From: Chaunax sp. Z400 | Lineage: Eukaryota; Chordata; Actinopteri; Lophiiformes; Chaunacidae | Direction: 5' to 3' | Length of the DNA stretch: 64,000 nt | Assembly: GCA_037577475.1 (NCBI GenBank) | Contig: JBAGJB010000145.1 | Coordinates: 1 to 64,000 of the forward strand | Shown here: in pieces, positions 24,025-39,300 of the stretch | How the letters are laid out: every line of letters starts with the position of its first letter | How positions within the stretch are numbered: position 1 is the first letter of the stretch | Notes under the pieces: generated by a model | What the model was told of the DNA's origin: nothing | The model's input: the letters and a program-made list of their open reading frames with translations, nothing else | Databases searched by the model: none | Position numbers and translations under genes: made by a program

Positions 24025-24897
24025 AAAAAAATTGAGCAAAGACACTGTGTGAATAGTCAAAATTTCTCCTCAGATTGCTGAAAATAATTTAACTTCAGCC
24101 ACAGTTATAGTGTAGAAAAGGCCTCAAAGATAATCTTGTTGTTAAATAGCCCTTTTCTATTTTATTAGCTGTTTAATGACCCATTCAGTGCTGTATTCCT
24201 ATTGGTTGCGCCGTCCCATCTGTGCACTGAGTCTGTTAACATACAGTGCAGTGTTGAACTCTTTCAGATGTGTTCAGCAGCTCGTCACGTATTTGAGTTA
24301 AAGTATTAGTTAAACACGGTTGTTGCAAGTGGACTGAGCGTGAATGCCAATATAAGTGTCTAATTTACTGTTGTGTTTGCTATTTGTTATGTATTTTAAT
24401 AGTTTCGGTTGTTTAAAGGTAAAGGATAATTGTTGCTGTCGCTGTTAATTGAGCTTCGAAACTCCGTGAACGAACATACCGGAAGTGTGTTTTAACAATA
24501 AAAGCAAGGTGAATAGATAACCGGAAGTTATGTGATGTTAGCGTTAGCCTAGCTTAACAGCGATAAATGAACTATCGGGGCTGCCGATTGACTCAAGGTG
24601 AGGGAGATTGAAGTCTCAGCGGCACAAAAACAGAAGGGATGGAAACTAAGTAAGCATTCTGTACCTAGCAACGGTTGCTATGCTGCAGTTGCTCCTTGGC
24701 GTGTTCATGACGTGGCGTGACGTCATACGCACCCTTTCACACATTGTACTTTGATTTAGAAGGCATATAAAACTCAACTGTCAGTACGTATATGAACAAA
24801 TCAGCAAATTCGTTCCCAAAGCAGAAGTTTTTTTTTCTGTCCCAGGCAAAGAGACACATCACAACAGACTTAAACTATGGAGTGATGGCTCGCTACA
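24025..24897 (+). promoter_or_regulatory. Promoter-like cassette P6 (truncated form)
   Basis: CRE at 24718-24725, TATAAAA at 24766-24772. It ends at CGCTACA and is followed by the TTTTTTGTTGATCACC junction into A9. It shares AGCCCTTTTC near 24150 with P5 and AGCAAATTCG with P3. It precedes the longest 35-bp array in the window. Confidence 0.6.
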
Positions 24898-27800
24898 TTT
24901 TTTGTTGATCACCTAATCACATCAGCATCTGAATGTCTATTGATCGCCTGCACAGATCAGCATTTGTTTTTCTATTGATCGTTCACTCACATCAGCATCT
25001 GTATTTTTTTTGGATCGCCTGCTAACATCAGCATTTTTATTTCTATAGATTGCCTGTTTGCATCAGAAAAATCAGGCCTTGATTTCTATTGATCATTCCC
25101 TCACATCAACATCTGGATTTCTATTGATCACCTGCTCACATAAGCATCTGGATATCTATTGATCGTTCGCTCACATCTTCATTTGGATTTCTGTGAATCA
25201 CCTGCTCCGATCAGCATCCGGAATTCTATAGATCGCCTGCTCAGATCAGCGTTTTTTATTTGAATCGATTGCCTAATCACAACAGCGTTTTTTTTTTTTT
25301 GTATGGATCGCCTGCTCACATCAGCATCTGGATATCTATTGATCGTTCGCTCACTCAGCATTTGTATTTCTATTGATCGCCTGCTCACATTAACATCTGG
25401 ATTTCTATGGATCGCCTGCTCAAATCAGCATCTGGATTTCTATTGATCGTTCACTCACATCAGCATTTTGATTTCTATTGATCGTTCACTCACATCAGCA
25501 TTTGTATTTTTATGGATCACATGTCCAGATCAGCATTTGTATTTCTGCGGATCATCTGCTCAAATCAGCATCTAGATTTCTATTGATCCCCTGCTCGGAT
25601 CAGCATCCGGAATTCTATAGATCGCCCGCTCATATCAGCGTTTTTTATTTCAGTCGATTGCCTAATCACAACAGCGTATATTTTTTTGTATGGATCGCCT
25701 GCTCACATCAGCATTTGTGTTTCTATGAATCACCTTCTCAGATCAGCGTTTCTTATTTCTATCGATCGCCTTCTCACATTAGCATCTGGATATCTATTGA
25801 TCACCTGCTCGGATCAGCACTTCAAGCTCTAGGGATCACCTGCTCACATCAGCATCTGGATTTCTATTGATCGTTCGCTCACATCAGCAGCTGGATTTCT
25901 GTGGGTCACAAGCTCACATTAGCATCTGGATTTCTATTGATCATTCATTCACATCAGCCTTTTGATTTCTATTGATCGTTCAGTCACATCAGCATTTGTA
26001 TTTTTATGGATCACATGTCCAGATCAGCATTTCTATTTCTATTGATCGCCTGCTCACATTAGCATTTGTATTTCTATGGATCTTCTGCTCAACTCAGCAT
26101 TTGTATTTCTATTGATTGTTCGCTCGTATCAGCATCTGGATTTCTATGGATCACATGTTCACATCAACATTTGTATTTCAGTGGATCTTCTGCTCACCTC
26201 AGCATCTAGATTTCTATTGATCGTTTGCTCGCATCAGTATCTGGATTTCTATTGATCACCTGCTCACATTAGCATTTGTATTTCTCCGGATCATCTGCTC
26301 ACATAAGCATCTAGATTTCTATTGATCGTTTGCTCCATCAGTATCTGGATTTCTATTGATCACCTGCTCACATTAGCAATTGTATTTCTACGGATCATCT
26401 GCTCACATAAGCATCTAGATTTCTATTGATCGTTTGCTCGCATCAGTATCTGGATTTCTATTGATCACCTGTTCACATCAGCATTTGTATTTCTATGGAT
26501 CACCTTCTCAGATCAGTGTTTCTTATTTCTATCGATCGCCTTCTCACATTAGCATCTGGATATCTATTGATCACCTGCTCAGATCAGCATTTCAAGTTCT
26601 ATGGATCACCTGCTGACATCAGCAGCTGGATTTCTGTGGGTCACCTGCTCACATTAGCAGCTGGATTTCTATTGATCATTCACTCACATCAGCATTTTGA
26701 TTTCTATTGATCGTTCACTCACATCAACATTTGTATTTCTACGGATCATCTTTTCACCCCATATAGATTTCTATTGATTGTTTGCCCGCATCAGAATCTG
26801 GATTTCTATGGATCACCTGCTCACATTAACATCTGGATTTCTATGGATCACATGTTCACATCAACATTTGTATTTCAATGGATCTTCTGCTCACCTCAGC
26901 ATCTAGATTTCTATTGATCGTTTGCTCGCATCAGCATCTGGATTTCTATGGACCACCTGCTCACATCTGTATTTGGATTCCTATTGATCACCTGCTCACA
27001 ACAGCATCTACTTTTCTATTGATCGTTCACTCACATCAGCATCTGTATTTTTTATGGATCACCTGCTAACATCAGCATTTTTATTTCTATAGATTGACTG
27101 TTTGCATCAGAAACATCAGGCCTTGATTTCTATTGATCCTTCGCTCACCTGAGCATCTGGATTTCTATGGATTGCCTGCTGAGATCAACATTTGTATTTC
27201 TATTAATCGCCTGCTCAGATCAGCGTTTGAATTTTTGTTGATCACCTAATCACATCAGCATCTGAATTTCTATTGATCGCCTGCACAGATCAGCATTTGT
27301 TTTTCTATTGATCGTTCCCTCACCTGAGCATCTGGATTTCTATGGATTGCCTGCTGAGATCAACATTTGTATTTCTATTAATCGCCTGCTCATATCAGCG
27401 TTTGAATTTTTGTTGATCACCTAATCACATCAGCATCTGTATTTTTTATGGATCGCCTGCTAACATCAGCATTTTTATTTCTATAGATTGTCTTTTTGCA
27501 TCGGAAACATCAGGCCTTGATTTCTATTGATCATTCCCTCACATCAACATCTGGATTTCTATGGACCGCCTGCTCACATCACTATTTGGATTCCTATTGA
27601 TCACCTGCTCACATCAGCATTTATATTTCTATTGATCGTTCGCTCGCATCAGCATTTGTATTTCTATTGATCGTTCGCTCGCATCAGCATCTGGATTTCT
27701 ATGGATCACCTTCTCAGATCAGCGTTTCTTATTTCTATCGATCGCCTTCTCACATTAGCATCTGGATATCTATTGATCACCTGCTCAGATCAGCATTTCA

Positions 27801-30800
27801 AGTTCTATGGATCACCTGCTCACATCAGCATCTGGATTTCTATGGATCGCCTGCTCACATCAGCATCTGGATTTCTATTGATCGTTCGCTCACATCAGCA
27901 GCTGGATTTCTGTGGGTCACCTGCTCACATTAGCATCTGGATTTCTATTGATCATTCACTCACATCAGCATTTTGATTTCTATTGATCGTTCATTCACAT
28001 CAGCATTTGTATTTTTATGGATCACATGTCCAGATCAGCATTTCTATTTCTATTGATCGCCTGCTCGTATCAGCATTTGTATTTCTACGGGTCATCTGCT
28101 CACATCAGCATCTAGAATTCTATTGATCGTTTGCTCGCATCAGCATCTGGATTTCTATGGATCACCTGCTCACATCAGCATTAGGATTTCTATTGATCAC
28201 CTGCTCACATAAGCATCTGGATATCTATGGATCGTTCTCTCACAACTTCATTTGGATTTCTATGGATCGTTCGCTCGCATCAGCATTTGTATTTCTATTG
28301 ATTGTTCGCTCGCATCAGAATTTGTATTTCTATCGATCGTTCGCTATCATCAGCATTTGTATTTCTATTGATCGTTCATTCGCATCATCCTTTGTATTTC
28401 TATTGATCGTTCACTCACATCAGCATCTGTATTTTTTATGGATCGCCTGCTAACATCAGCATTTTTATTTCTATAGATTGACTGTTTGCATCAGAAACAT
28501 CAGGCCTTGATTTCTATTGATCATTCGCCCACATCAGCATCTGGATTTCTATGGACCACCTGCTCACATCTGTATTTGGATTCCTATTGATCACCTGCTC
28601 AAAACAGCATCTACTTTTCAATTGATCGTTCACTCACATCAGCATCTGTATTTTTTATGGATCACCTGCTAACATCAGCATTTTTATTTCTATAGATTGA
28701 CTGTTTGCATCAGAAACATCAGGCCTTGATTTCTATTGATCCTTCGCTCACCTGAGCATCTGGATTTCTATGGATTGCCTGCTCAGATCAACATTTGTAT
28801 TTCTATTAATCGCCTGCTCAGATCAGCGTTTGAATTTTTGTTGATCACCTAATCACATCAGCATCTGAATTTCTATTGATCGCCTGCACAGATCAGCATT
28901 TGTTTTTCTATTGATCGTTCACTCACATCAGCATCTGTATTTTTTATGGATCGCCTGCTAACATCAGCATTTTTATTTCTATAGATTGTCTGTTTGCATC
29001 AGAAACATCAGGCCTTGATTTCTATTGATCATTCCTTCACATCAACATCTGGATTCCTATTGATCACCTGCTCACATCAGCATTTGTTTTTCTATTGATC
29101 ACCTGCTCACAACAGCATCTAGTTTTCTATTGATCGTTCACTCACATCAGCATCTGTATTTTTTATGATCACCTGCTAACATCAGCATTTTTATTTCTAT
29201 AGATTGACTATTTGCATCAGAAACATCAGGCCTTGATTGCTATTGATCGTTTGCTCACCTGAGCATCTGGTTTTCTATTGATCGCCTGTACAGATCAGCA
29301 TTTGTTTTTCTATTGATCGTTCACTCACATCAGCATCTGCATTTTTTCTGATCACCTGCTAACATCAGCATTTTTATTTTTATAGATTGTCTGTTTGCAT
29401 CGGAAACATCAGGCCTTGATTTCTATTGATCATTCCCTCACATCAACATCTGGATTTCTATGGACCGCCTGCTCACATCACTATTTGGATTCCTATTGAT
29501 CACCTGCTCGCATCAGCATTTGTATTTCTATTGATCGTTCGCTCACATCAGCATCTGGATTTCTATGGATCACCTTCTCAGATCAGTGTTTCTTATTTCT
29601 ATCGATCGCCTTCTCACATTAGCATCTGGATATCTATTGATCACCTGCTCAGATCAGCATTTCAAGTTCTATGGATCACCTGCTCACATCAGCATCTGGA
29701 TTTCTATGGATCGCCTGCTCACATCAGCATTTGTCTTTCTATTGATCGTTCGCTCACATCAGCAGCTGGATTTCTGTGGGTCACCTGCTCACATTAGCAT
29801 CTGGATTTCTATTGATCATTCGCTCACATCAGCATTTTGATTTCTATTGATCGTTCACTCACATCAGCATTTGTATTTTTATGGATCACATGTCCAGATC
29901 AGCATTTGTATTTCTATTGATCGCCTGCTCGTATCAGCATTTGTATTTCTACGGATCATCTGCTCACATCAGCATCTAGATTTCTATTGATCGTTTGCTC
30001 GCATCAGCATCTGGATTTCTATGGATCACCTGCTCACATTAGCATTAGGATTTCTATTGATCACCTGCTCACATAAGCATCTGGATATCTATTGAACGTT
30101 CGCTCACATCTTCATTTAGATTTCTATGGATCTCCTGCTCACATTAGCATTTGGATTTCTGTGAATCACCTGCTCGGATCAGCATCCGGAACTCTATAGA
30201 TCGCCTGCTCAGATCAGCGTTTCTTATTTCAATCGATTGCCTAATCACAACAGCTATTTTTTTTTTGTATGGATCGCCTGCTCACATCAGCATCTGGATA
30301 TCTATTGATCGTTCGCTCACTCAGCATTTGGATTTCTATGGATCACATTTTCAGATCAGCATTTGTATTTCTATTGATCGCCTGCTCAGATCAGCATTTT
30401 TATTTCTATGGATCTTCTGCTCAACTCAGCATTTGTATTTCTATTGATTGTTCGCTTGTATCAGCATCTGGATTTCTATGGATCACCTGCTCACATTAAC
30501 ATCTGGATTTCTATGGATCACATGTTCACATCAACATTTGTATTTCAATGGATCTTCTGCTCACCTCAGCATCAAGATTTCTATTGATCGTTTGCTCACA
30601 TCAGTATCTGGATTTCTATTGATCACCTGCTCACATTAGCATTTGTATTTCTACGGATCATCTGCTCACATAAGCGTCTAGATTTCTATTGATCGTTTGC
30701 TCACATCAGCATTAGGATTTCTATTGATCACCTGCTCACATAAGCATCTGGATATCTATGGATCGTTCTCTCACATCTTCATTTGGATTTCTATGGATCT

Positions 30801-30959
30801 CCTGCTCACATTAGCATTTGGATTTCTGTGAATCACCTGCTCCGATCAGCATCCGGAATTCTATAGATCGCCTGCTCAGATCAGCGTTTTTTATTTGAAT
30901 CGATTGCCTAATCACAACAGCGTTTGTTTGTTTTTGTATGGATCGCCTGCTCACATCAG

Positions 30960-33900
30960 CATCTGGATATCTATTGATCGTTCGCTCACTCAGCATTTGT
31001 ATTTCTATTGATCGCCTGCTCACATCAGCATCTGGATATCTATTGATCGTTCGCTCACTCAGCATTTGTATTTCTATTGATCGCCAGCTCAGATCAGCAT
31101 TTTTATTTCTATGGATTTTCTGCTCAACTCAGCATTTGTATTTCTATTGATTGTTCGCTCGCATCAGCATCTGGATTTCTATGGATCACCTGCTCACATT
31201 AACATCTGGATTTCTATGGATCACATGTTCACATCAACATTTGTATTTCAATGGATCTTCTGCTCACCTCAGCATCTAGATTTCTATTGATCGTTTGCTC
31301 GCATCAGCATCTGGATTTCTATGGACCACCTGCTCACATCTGTATTTGGATTCCTATTGATCACCTGCTCACAACAGCATCTACTTTTCTATTGATCGTT
31401 CACTCACATCAGCATCTGCATTTTTTATGGATCACCTGCTAACATCAGCATTTTTATTTCTATAGATTGACTGTTTGCATCAGAAACATCAGGCCTTGAT
31501 TTCTATTGATCCTTCGCTCACCTGAGCATCTGGATTTCTATGGATTGCCTGCTGAGATCAACATTTGTATTTCTATTAATCGCCTGCTCAGATCAGCGTT
31601 TGAATTTTTGTTGATCACCTAATCACATCAGCATCTGAATTTCTATTGATCGCCTGCACAGATCAGCATTTGTTTTTCTATTGATCGTTCATCTGTATTT
31701 TTTATGGATCGCCTGCTAACATCAGCATTTTTATTTCTATAGATTGTCTTTTTGCATCGGAAACATCAGGCCTTGATTTCTATTGATCATTCCCTCACAT
31801 CAACATCTGGATTTCTATGGACCGCCTGCTCACATCACTATTTGGATTCCTATTGATCACCTGCTCACATCAGCATTTGTATTTCTATTGATTATTCGCT
31901 CGCATCAGCATTTGTATTTCTATTGATCGTTCGCTCGCATCAGCATCTGGATTTCTATGGATCACCTTCTCAGATCAGCGTTTCTTATTTCTATCGATCG
32001 CCTTCTCACATTAGCATCTGGATATCTATTGATCACCTGCTCAGATCAGCATTTCAAGTTCTATGGATCACCTGCTCACATCAGCATCTGGATTTCTATG
32101 GATCGCCTGCTCACATCAGCATCTGGATTTCTATTGATCGTTCGCTCACATCAGCAGCTGGATTTCTGTGGGTCACCTGCTCACATTAGCATCTGGATTT
32201 CTATTGATCATTCACTCACATCAGCATTTTGATTTCTATTGATCGTTCATTCACATCAGCATTTGTATTTTTATGGATCACAAGTCCAGATCAGCATTTC
32301 TATTTCTATTGATCGCCTGCTCGTATCAGCATTTGTATTTCTACGGGTCATCTGCTCACATCAGCATCTAGATTTCTATTGATCGTTTGCTCGCATCAGC
32401 ATCTGGATTTCTATTGATCACCTGCTCACATCAGCATTAGGATTTCTATTGATCACCTGCTCACATAAGCATCTGGATATCTATGGATCGTTCTCTCACA
32501 TCTTCATTTGGATTTCTATGGATCTCCTGCTCACATTAGCATTTGGATTTCTGTGAATCACCTGCTCGGATCAGCATCCGGAATTTTATAGATCGCCTGC
32601 TCGGATCAGCGTTTTTTATTTCAATCGATTGCCTAATCACAACAGCGTTTTTTTTTTTAATATGGATCGCCTGCTCACATCAGCATCTGGATATCTATTG
32701 ATCGTTCGCTCACATCTTCATTTGGATTTCTATGGATCTCCTGCTCACATTAGCATTTGGATATCTATTGATCGTTCGCTCACTCAGCATTTGGATTTCT
32801 ATGGATCACATTTTCAGATCAGCATTTGTATTTCTATTGATCGCCTGCTCAGATCAGCATTTTTATTTCTATGGATCTTCTGCTCAACTCAGCATTTGTA
32901 TTTCTATTGATTGTTCACTCGTATCAGCATCTGGATTTCTATGGATCACCTGCTCACATTAACATCTGGATTTTTATGGATCACATGTTCACATCAACAT
33001 TTGTATTTCAATGGATCTTCTGCTCACCTCAGCATCTAGATTTCTATTGATCGTTTGCTCGCATCAGCATCTGGATTTCTATGGATCACCTGCTCACTTT
33101 ATCATTAGGATTTCTATTGATCACCTGCTCACATAAGCATCTGGATATGTATTGATCGTTCGCTCACATCTTCATTTGGATTTCTATGGATCTCCTGTTC
33201 ACATTAGCATTTTTATTTATATGGATCACCTTCTCAGATCAGCGTTTCTTATTTCTATCGATCGCCTTCTCACATTAGCATCTGGATATTTATTGATCAC
33301 CTGCTCAGATCAGCATTTCAAGTTCTATGGATCACCTGCTCACATCAGCATCTGGATTTCTATTGATCGTTCACTCACATCAGCAGCTGGATTTCTATTG
33401 ATCATTCACTCACATCAGCATTTTGATTTCTATTGATCATTCACTCACATCAGCATTTGTGTTTTTATGGATCACATGTCCAGATCTGCATTTGTATTTC
33501 TATTGATCGCCTGTTCGTATCAGCATTTGTATTTCTACGGATCATCTGCTCACATCAGCATCTAGATTTCTATTGATCGTTTGCTCGCATCAGCATCTGG
33601 ATTTCTATGGATCACCTGCTCACATTAGCATTAGGATTTCTATTGATCACCTGCTCACATAAGCATCTGGATATCTATTGATCGTTCGCTCACATCTTCA
33701 TTTGTATTTCTATGGATCACCTTCTCAGATCAGCGTTTCTTATTTCTATCAATCGCCTTCTCACATTAGCATGTGGATATCTATTGATCACCTGCTCAAA
33801 TCAGCATTTCAAGTTCTATGGATCACCTGCTCACATCAGCATCTGGATTTCTATGGATCGCCTGCTCACATCAGCGTCTGAATTTCTATTGATCGTTCGC

Positions 33901-34430
33901 TCACATCAGCAGCTGGATTTCTGTGAGTCACCTGCTCACATTAGCATCTGGATTTCTATTGATCATTCACTCACATTATCATTTTGATTTCTATTGATCG
34001 TTCACTCACATCAGTATTTGTATTTTTATGGATCACATGTCCAGATCAGCATTTGTATTTCTATTGATCGCCTGCTCGTATCAGCATTTGTATTTCTACG
34101 GATCATCTGGTCACATCAGCATCTAGATTTCTATTGATCGTTTGCTCGCATCAGCATCTGGATTTCTATGGATCACCTGCTCACATCAGCATTAGGATTT
34201 CTATTGATCACCTGCTCACATAAGCATCTGGATATCTATGGATCGTTCTCTCACATCTTCATTTGGATTTCTATGGATCTCCTGCTCACATTAGCATTTG
34301 GATTTCTGTGAATCACCTGCTCGGATCAGCATCCGGAATTTCATAGATCGCCTGCTCAGATCAGCGTTTTTTATTTCAATCGATTGCCTAATCACAACAG
34401 CGTTTTTTTTTTAATATGGATCGCCTGCTC
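30960..34430 (+). repeat. Block E, left copy (~3.5 kb within A9)
   Basis: Recurs at about 44780-48230 with an offset of 13821 at the left, 13833 in the middle and about 13796 at the right. The match ends just after the poly-T variant near 34400-34430, where the copies go different ways. Confidence 0.85.
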
Positions 34431-37400
34431 ACATCAGCAATTTTATTTCTATTGATCGTTCGCTCACATCAGCATCTGGATTTCTTTGGATCGCCTGCTC
34501 ACATCAGCATTTTTATTTCTATAGATTGTCTGTTTGCATCAAAAAAATCAGGCCTTGATTTCTATTGATCATTCCCTCACATCAACATCTGGATTTCTAT
34601 GGACCGCCTGCTCACATCACTTTTTGGATTCCTATTGATCACCTGCTCACATCAGCATTTGTTTTTCTATTGATCACCTGCTCACAACAGCATCTAGTTT
34701 TCTATTGATCGTTCACTCACATCAGCATCTGTATTTTTTATGATCACCTGCTAACATCAGCATTTTTATTTCTATAGATTGACTGTTTGCATCAGAAACA
34801 TCAGGCCTTGATTTCTATTGATCGTTTGCTCACCTGAGCATCTCGATTTCTATTGATCGCCTGCACAGATCAGCATTTGTTTTTCTATTGATCGTTCACT
34901 CACATCAGCATCTGCATTTTTTTTGGATCGCCTCCTAACATCAAAATTTTTATTTCTATAGATTGTCTGTTTGCATCGGAAACATCAGGCCTTGATTTCT
35001 ATTGATCATTCCCTCACATCAACATCTGGATTTCTATGGACCGCCTGCTCACATCACTATTTGGATTCCTATTGATCACCTGCTCACATCAGCATTTGTA
35101 TTTCTATTGATCGTTCGCTCGCATCAGCATTTGTATTTCTATTGATCGTTTGCTCGCATCAGCATCTGGATTTCCATGAATCACCTGCTCGGATCAGCAT
35201 CTGGAATTTTATAGATCGCCTGCTCAGATCAGCGTTTTTTTATTTCAATCGATTGCCTGATCACAACAGCGTTTTTTTTTTCCTATGGATCGCCTGCTCA
35301 CATCAGCATCTGGATATCTATTGATCGTTTACTCACATCAGCATTTGTCTTTCTATCGATCGTTCGCTCACTCAGCATTTGTATTTCTATTGATCGTTCG
35401 CTCACATCAGCATTTGTATTTCTTTTGATCACCTTCTCAGATCAGCGTTTCTTATGTCTATCGATCGCCTTCTCACATTAGCATATGGATATCTATTGAT
35501 CACCTGCTCAGATCAGCATTTCAAGTTCTATGGATCACCTGCTCACATCAGCATCTGGATTTCTATGGATCGCCTGCTCACATCAGCATCTGGATTTCTA
35601 TTGATCGTTTACTCGCATCAGCATCTGGATTTCTATGGATCACCTGCTCACATTAGCATTAGGATTTCTAATGATCACCTGCTCACATAAGCATCTGGAT
35701 ATCTATTGATCATTCGCTCACATCCTCATTTGATTTCTATGGATCTCCTGCTCACATCAGCATTTGGATTTCTGTGAATCACCTGCTCGAATCAGCATCC
35801 GGAATTCTATAGATCGCCTGTTCAGATCAGCGTTTTTTATTTCAATCGATTGCCTAATCACAACAGCGTTTTTGTTTGTTTGTGTGGATCGCCTGCTCAC
35901 ATCAGCATCTGGATTTCTATTGATTGTTCGCTCATATCAGCATTTGTATTTCTATCGATCGTTCGCTGACCCAGCATTTGGATTTCTATGGATCACATTT
36001 CCAGATCAGCATTTCTATTTCTATTGATCGCCTGCTCAGATCAGCATTTTTATTTCTATGGATCTTCTGCTCAACTCAGCATTTGTATTTCTATTGATTG
36101 TTCGCTCGTATCAGCATCTGGATTTCTATTGATCGTTTGCTCGCATCAGCATCTGGATTTCTATGGATCAAGTGCTCACATTAGCATTAGGATTTCTATT
36201 GATCACCTGCTCACATAAGCATCTGGATATCTATTGATCGTTCGCTCACATCTTCATTTGGATATCTATTGATCACCTGCTCAGATCAGCATTTCAACTT
36301 CTATGGATCACCTGCTCACATCAGCATCTGGATTTCTATGGATCGCCTGCTCACATCAGCATTTGTCTCTCTATTGATCGTTCGCTCACATCAGCAGCTG
36401 GATTTCTGTGGGTCACCTGCTCACATTAGCATTAGGATTTCTATTGATCACCTGCTCACATTAGCATCTGGATTTCTATTGATCATTCGCTCACATCAGC
36501 ATTTTGATTTCTATTGATCGTTCACTCACATCAGCATTTGTATTTTTATGGATCACATGTCCAGATCAGCATTTTTATTTCTATTGATCGCCTGCTCGTA
36601 TCAGCATTTGTATTTCTACGGATCATCTGCTAACATCAGCATCTGGATTTCTATTGATCGTTTGCTCGCATCAGCATCTGGATTTCTATGGATCACCTGC
36701 TCACATTAGCATTAGGATTTCTATTGATCACCTGCTCACATAAGCATCTGGATATCTATTGAACGTTCGCTCACATCTTCATTTGGATTTCTATGGATCT
36801 CCTGCTCACATTAGCATTTGGATTTCTGTGAATCACCTGCTCGGATCAGCATCCGGAACTCTAAAGATCGCCTGCTCAAATCAGCGTTTTTTATTTCAAT
36901 CCATTGCCTAATCACAACAGCGATTTTTTTTTTGTATGGATCGCCTGCTCACATCAGCATCTGGATATCTATGGATCGTTCGCTCACATCTTCATTTGGA
37001 TTTCTATGGATCTCCTGCTCACATTAGCATTTGGATATCTATTGATCGTTCGCTCACTCAGCATTTGGATTTCTATGGATCGCATTTTCAGATCAGCATT
37101 TGGATTTCTATTGATCGCCTACTCAGATCAGCATTTTTATTTCTATGGATCTTCTGCTCAACTCAGCATTTGTATTTCTATTGATTGTTCGCTTGTATCA
37201 GCATCTGGATTTCTATGGATCACCTGCTCACATTAACATCTGGATTTTTATGGATCACATGTTCACATCAACATTTGTATTTCAATGGATCTTCTGCTCA
37301 CCTCAGCATCTAGATTTCTATTGATCATTCGCCCACATCAACATCTGGATTCCTATTGATCACCTGCTCACAATAGCATTAGGATTTCTATTGATCACCT

Positions 37401-39300
37401 GCTCACATAAGCATCTGGATATGTATTGATCGTTCGCTCACATCTTCATTTGGATTTCTATGGATCTCCTGTTCACATTAGCATTTTTATTTATATGGAT
37501 CACCTTCTCAGATCAGCGTTTATTATTTCTATCGATCGCCTTCTCACATTAGCATCTGGATATTTATTGATCACCTGCTCAGATCAGCATTTCAAGTTCT
37601 ATGGATCACCTGCTCACATAAGCATCTGGATTTCTATGGATCGCCTGCTCACATCAGCATCTGGATTTCTATTGATCGTTCGCTCACATCAGCAGCTGGA
37701 TTTCTATGGATCACCTGCTCACATTAGCATTAGGATTTCTATTGATCACCTGCTCACATAAGCATCTGGATATCTATTGAACGTTCGCTCACATCTTCAT
37801 TTGGATTTCTATGGATCTCCTGCTCACATTAGCATTTGGATTTCTGTGAATCACCTACTCGGATCAGCATCCGGAACTCTAAAGATCGCCTGCTCAGATC
37901 AGCGTTTTTTATTTCAATCCATTGCCTAATCACAACAGCGATTTTTTTTTTTGTATGGATCGCCTGCTCACATCAGCATCTGGATATCTATTGATCGTTC
38001 GCTCACATCTTCATTTGGATTTCTATGGATCTCCTGCTCACATTAGCATTTGGATATCTATTGATCGTTCGCTCACTCAGCATTTGGATTTCTATGGATC
38101 GCATTTTCAGATCAGCATTTGGATTTCTATTGATCGCCTACTCAGATCAGCATTTTTATTTCTATGGATCTTCTGCTCAACTCAGCATTTGTATTTCTAT
38201 TGATTGTTCGCTTGTATCAGCATCTGGATTTCTATGGATCACCTGCTCACATTAACATCTGGATTTTTATGGATCACATGTTCACATCAACATTTGTATT
38301 TCAATGGATCTTCTGCTCACCTCAGCATCTAGATTTCTATTGATCATTCGCCCACATCAACATCTGGATTCCTATTGATCACCTGCTCACAATAGCATTA
38401 GGATTTCTATTTATCACCTGCTCACATAAGCATCTTGATATGTATTGATCGTTCGCTCACATCTTCATTTGGATTTCTATGGATCTCCTGTTCACATTAG
38501 CATTTTTATTTATACGGATCACCTTCTCAGATCAGCGTTTATTATTTCTATCGATCGCCTTCTCACATTAGCATCTGGATATTTATTGATCACCTGCTCA
38601 GATCAGCATTTCAAGTTCTATGGATCACCTGCTCACATCAGCATCTGGATTTCTATGGATCGCCTGCTCACATCAGCATCTGGATTTCTATTGATCGTTC
38701 GCTCACATCAGCAGCTGGATTTCTGTGGGTCACCTGCTCACATTAGCATCTGGATTTCTATGGATCGCCTGCTCAAATCAGCATCTGGATTTCTATTGAT
38801 TGTTCGCTCATATCAGCATTTGTATTTCTATCGATCGTTCGCTCACCCAGCATTTGGATTTCTATGGATCACATTTCCAGATCAGCATTTGTATTTATAT
38901 TGATCGCCTGCTCAGATCAGCATTTTTATTTCTATGGATCTTCTGCTCAACTCAGCATTTGTATTTCTATTGATCGTTTGCTCGCATCAGCATCTGGATT
39001 TCTATGGATCAAGTGCTCACATTAGCATTAGGATTTCTATTGATCACCTGCTCACATAAGCATCTGGATATCTATTGATCGTTCGCTCACAACTTCATTT
39101 GGATATCTATTGATCACCTGCTCAGATCAGCATTTCAACTTCTATGGATCACCTGCTCACATCAGCCTTTGTCTTTCTATTGATCGTTCGCTCACATCAG
39201 ATGCAGATGGATTTCTGTGGATCTCCTGCTCACATTAGCATCTGGATTTCTATTGATCGTTCACTCACATCAGCATTTTGATTTCTATTGATCGTTCACT

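Larger units (their letters stand above)
16826..24897 (+). repeat. Block D, right copy of the duplication
   Basis: Matches 7060-13337. The offset steps from 9766 to 9836 (two 35-bp units), to 9843 and back (one heptamer), to 10085 (the 249-bp SINE), to 10099 (two heptamers) and to 10098 (one base lost near 21358). It contains one additional 1462-bp P-A unit at its end. Confidence 0.9.

Noticed and set aside
38445..38903. 152-codon frame and dozens of 60-123-codon plus-strand frames as a gene family
   Set aside because: They are read-throughs of the 35-bp satellite in three rotating frames with a 35-residue period; starts and stops follow single-base unit variants.
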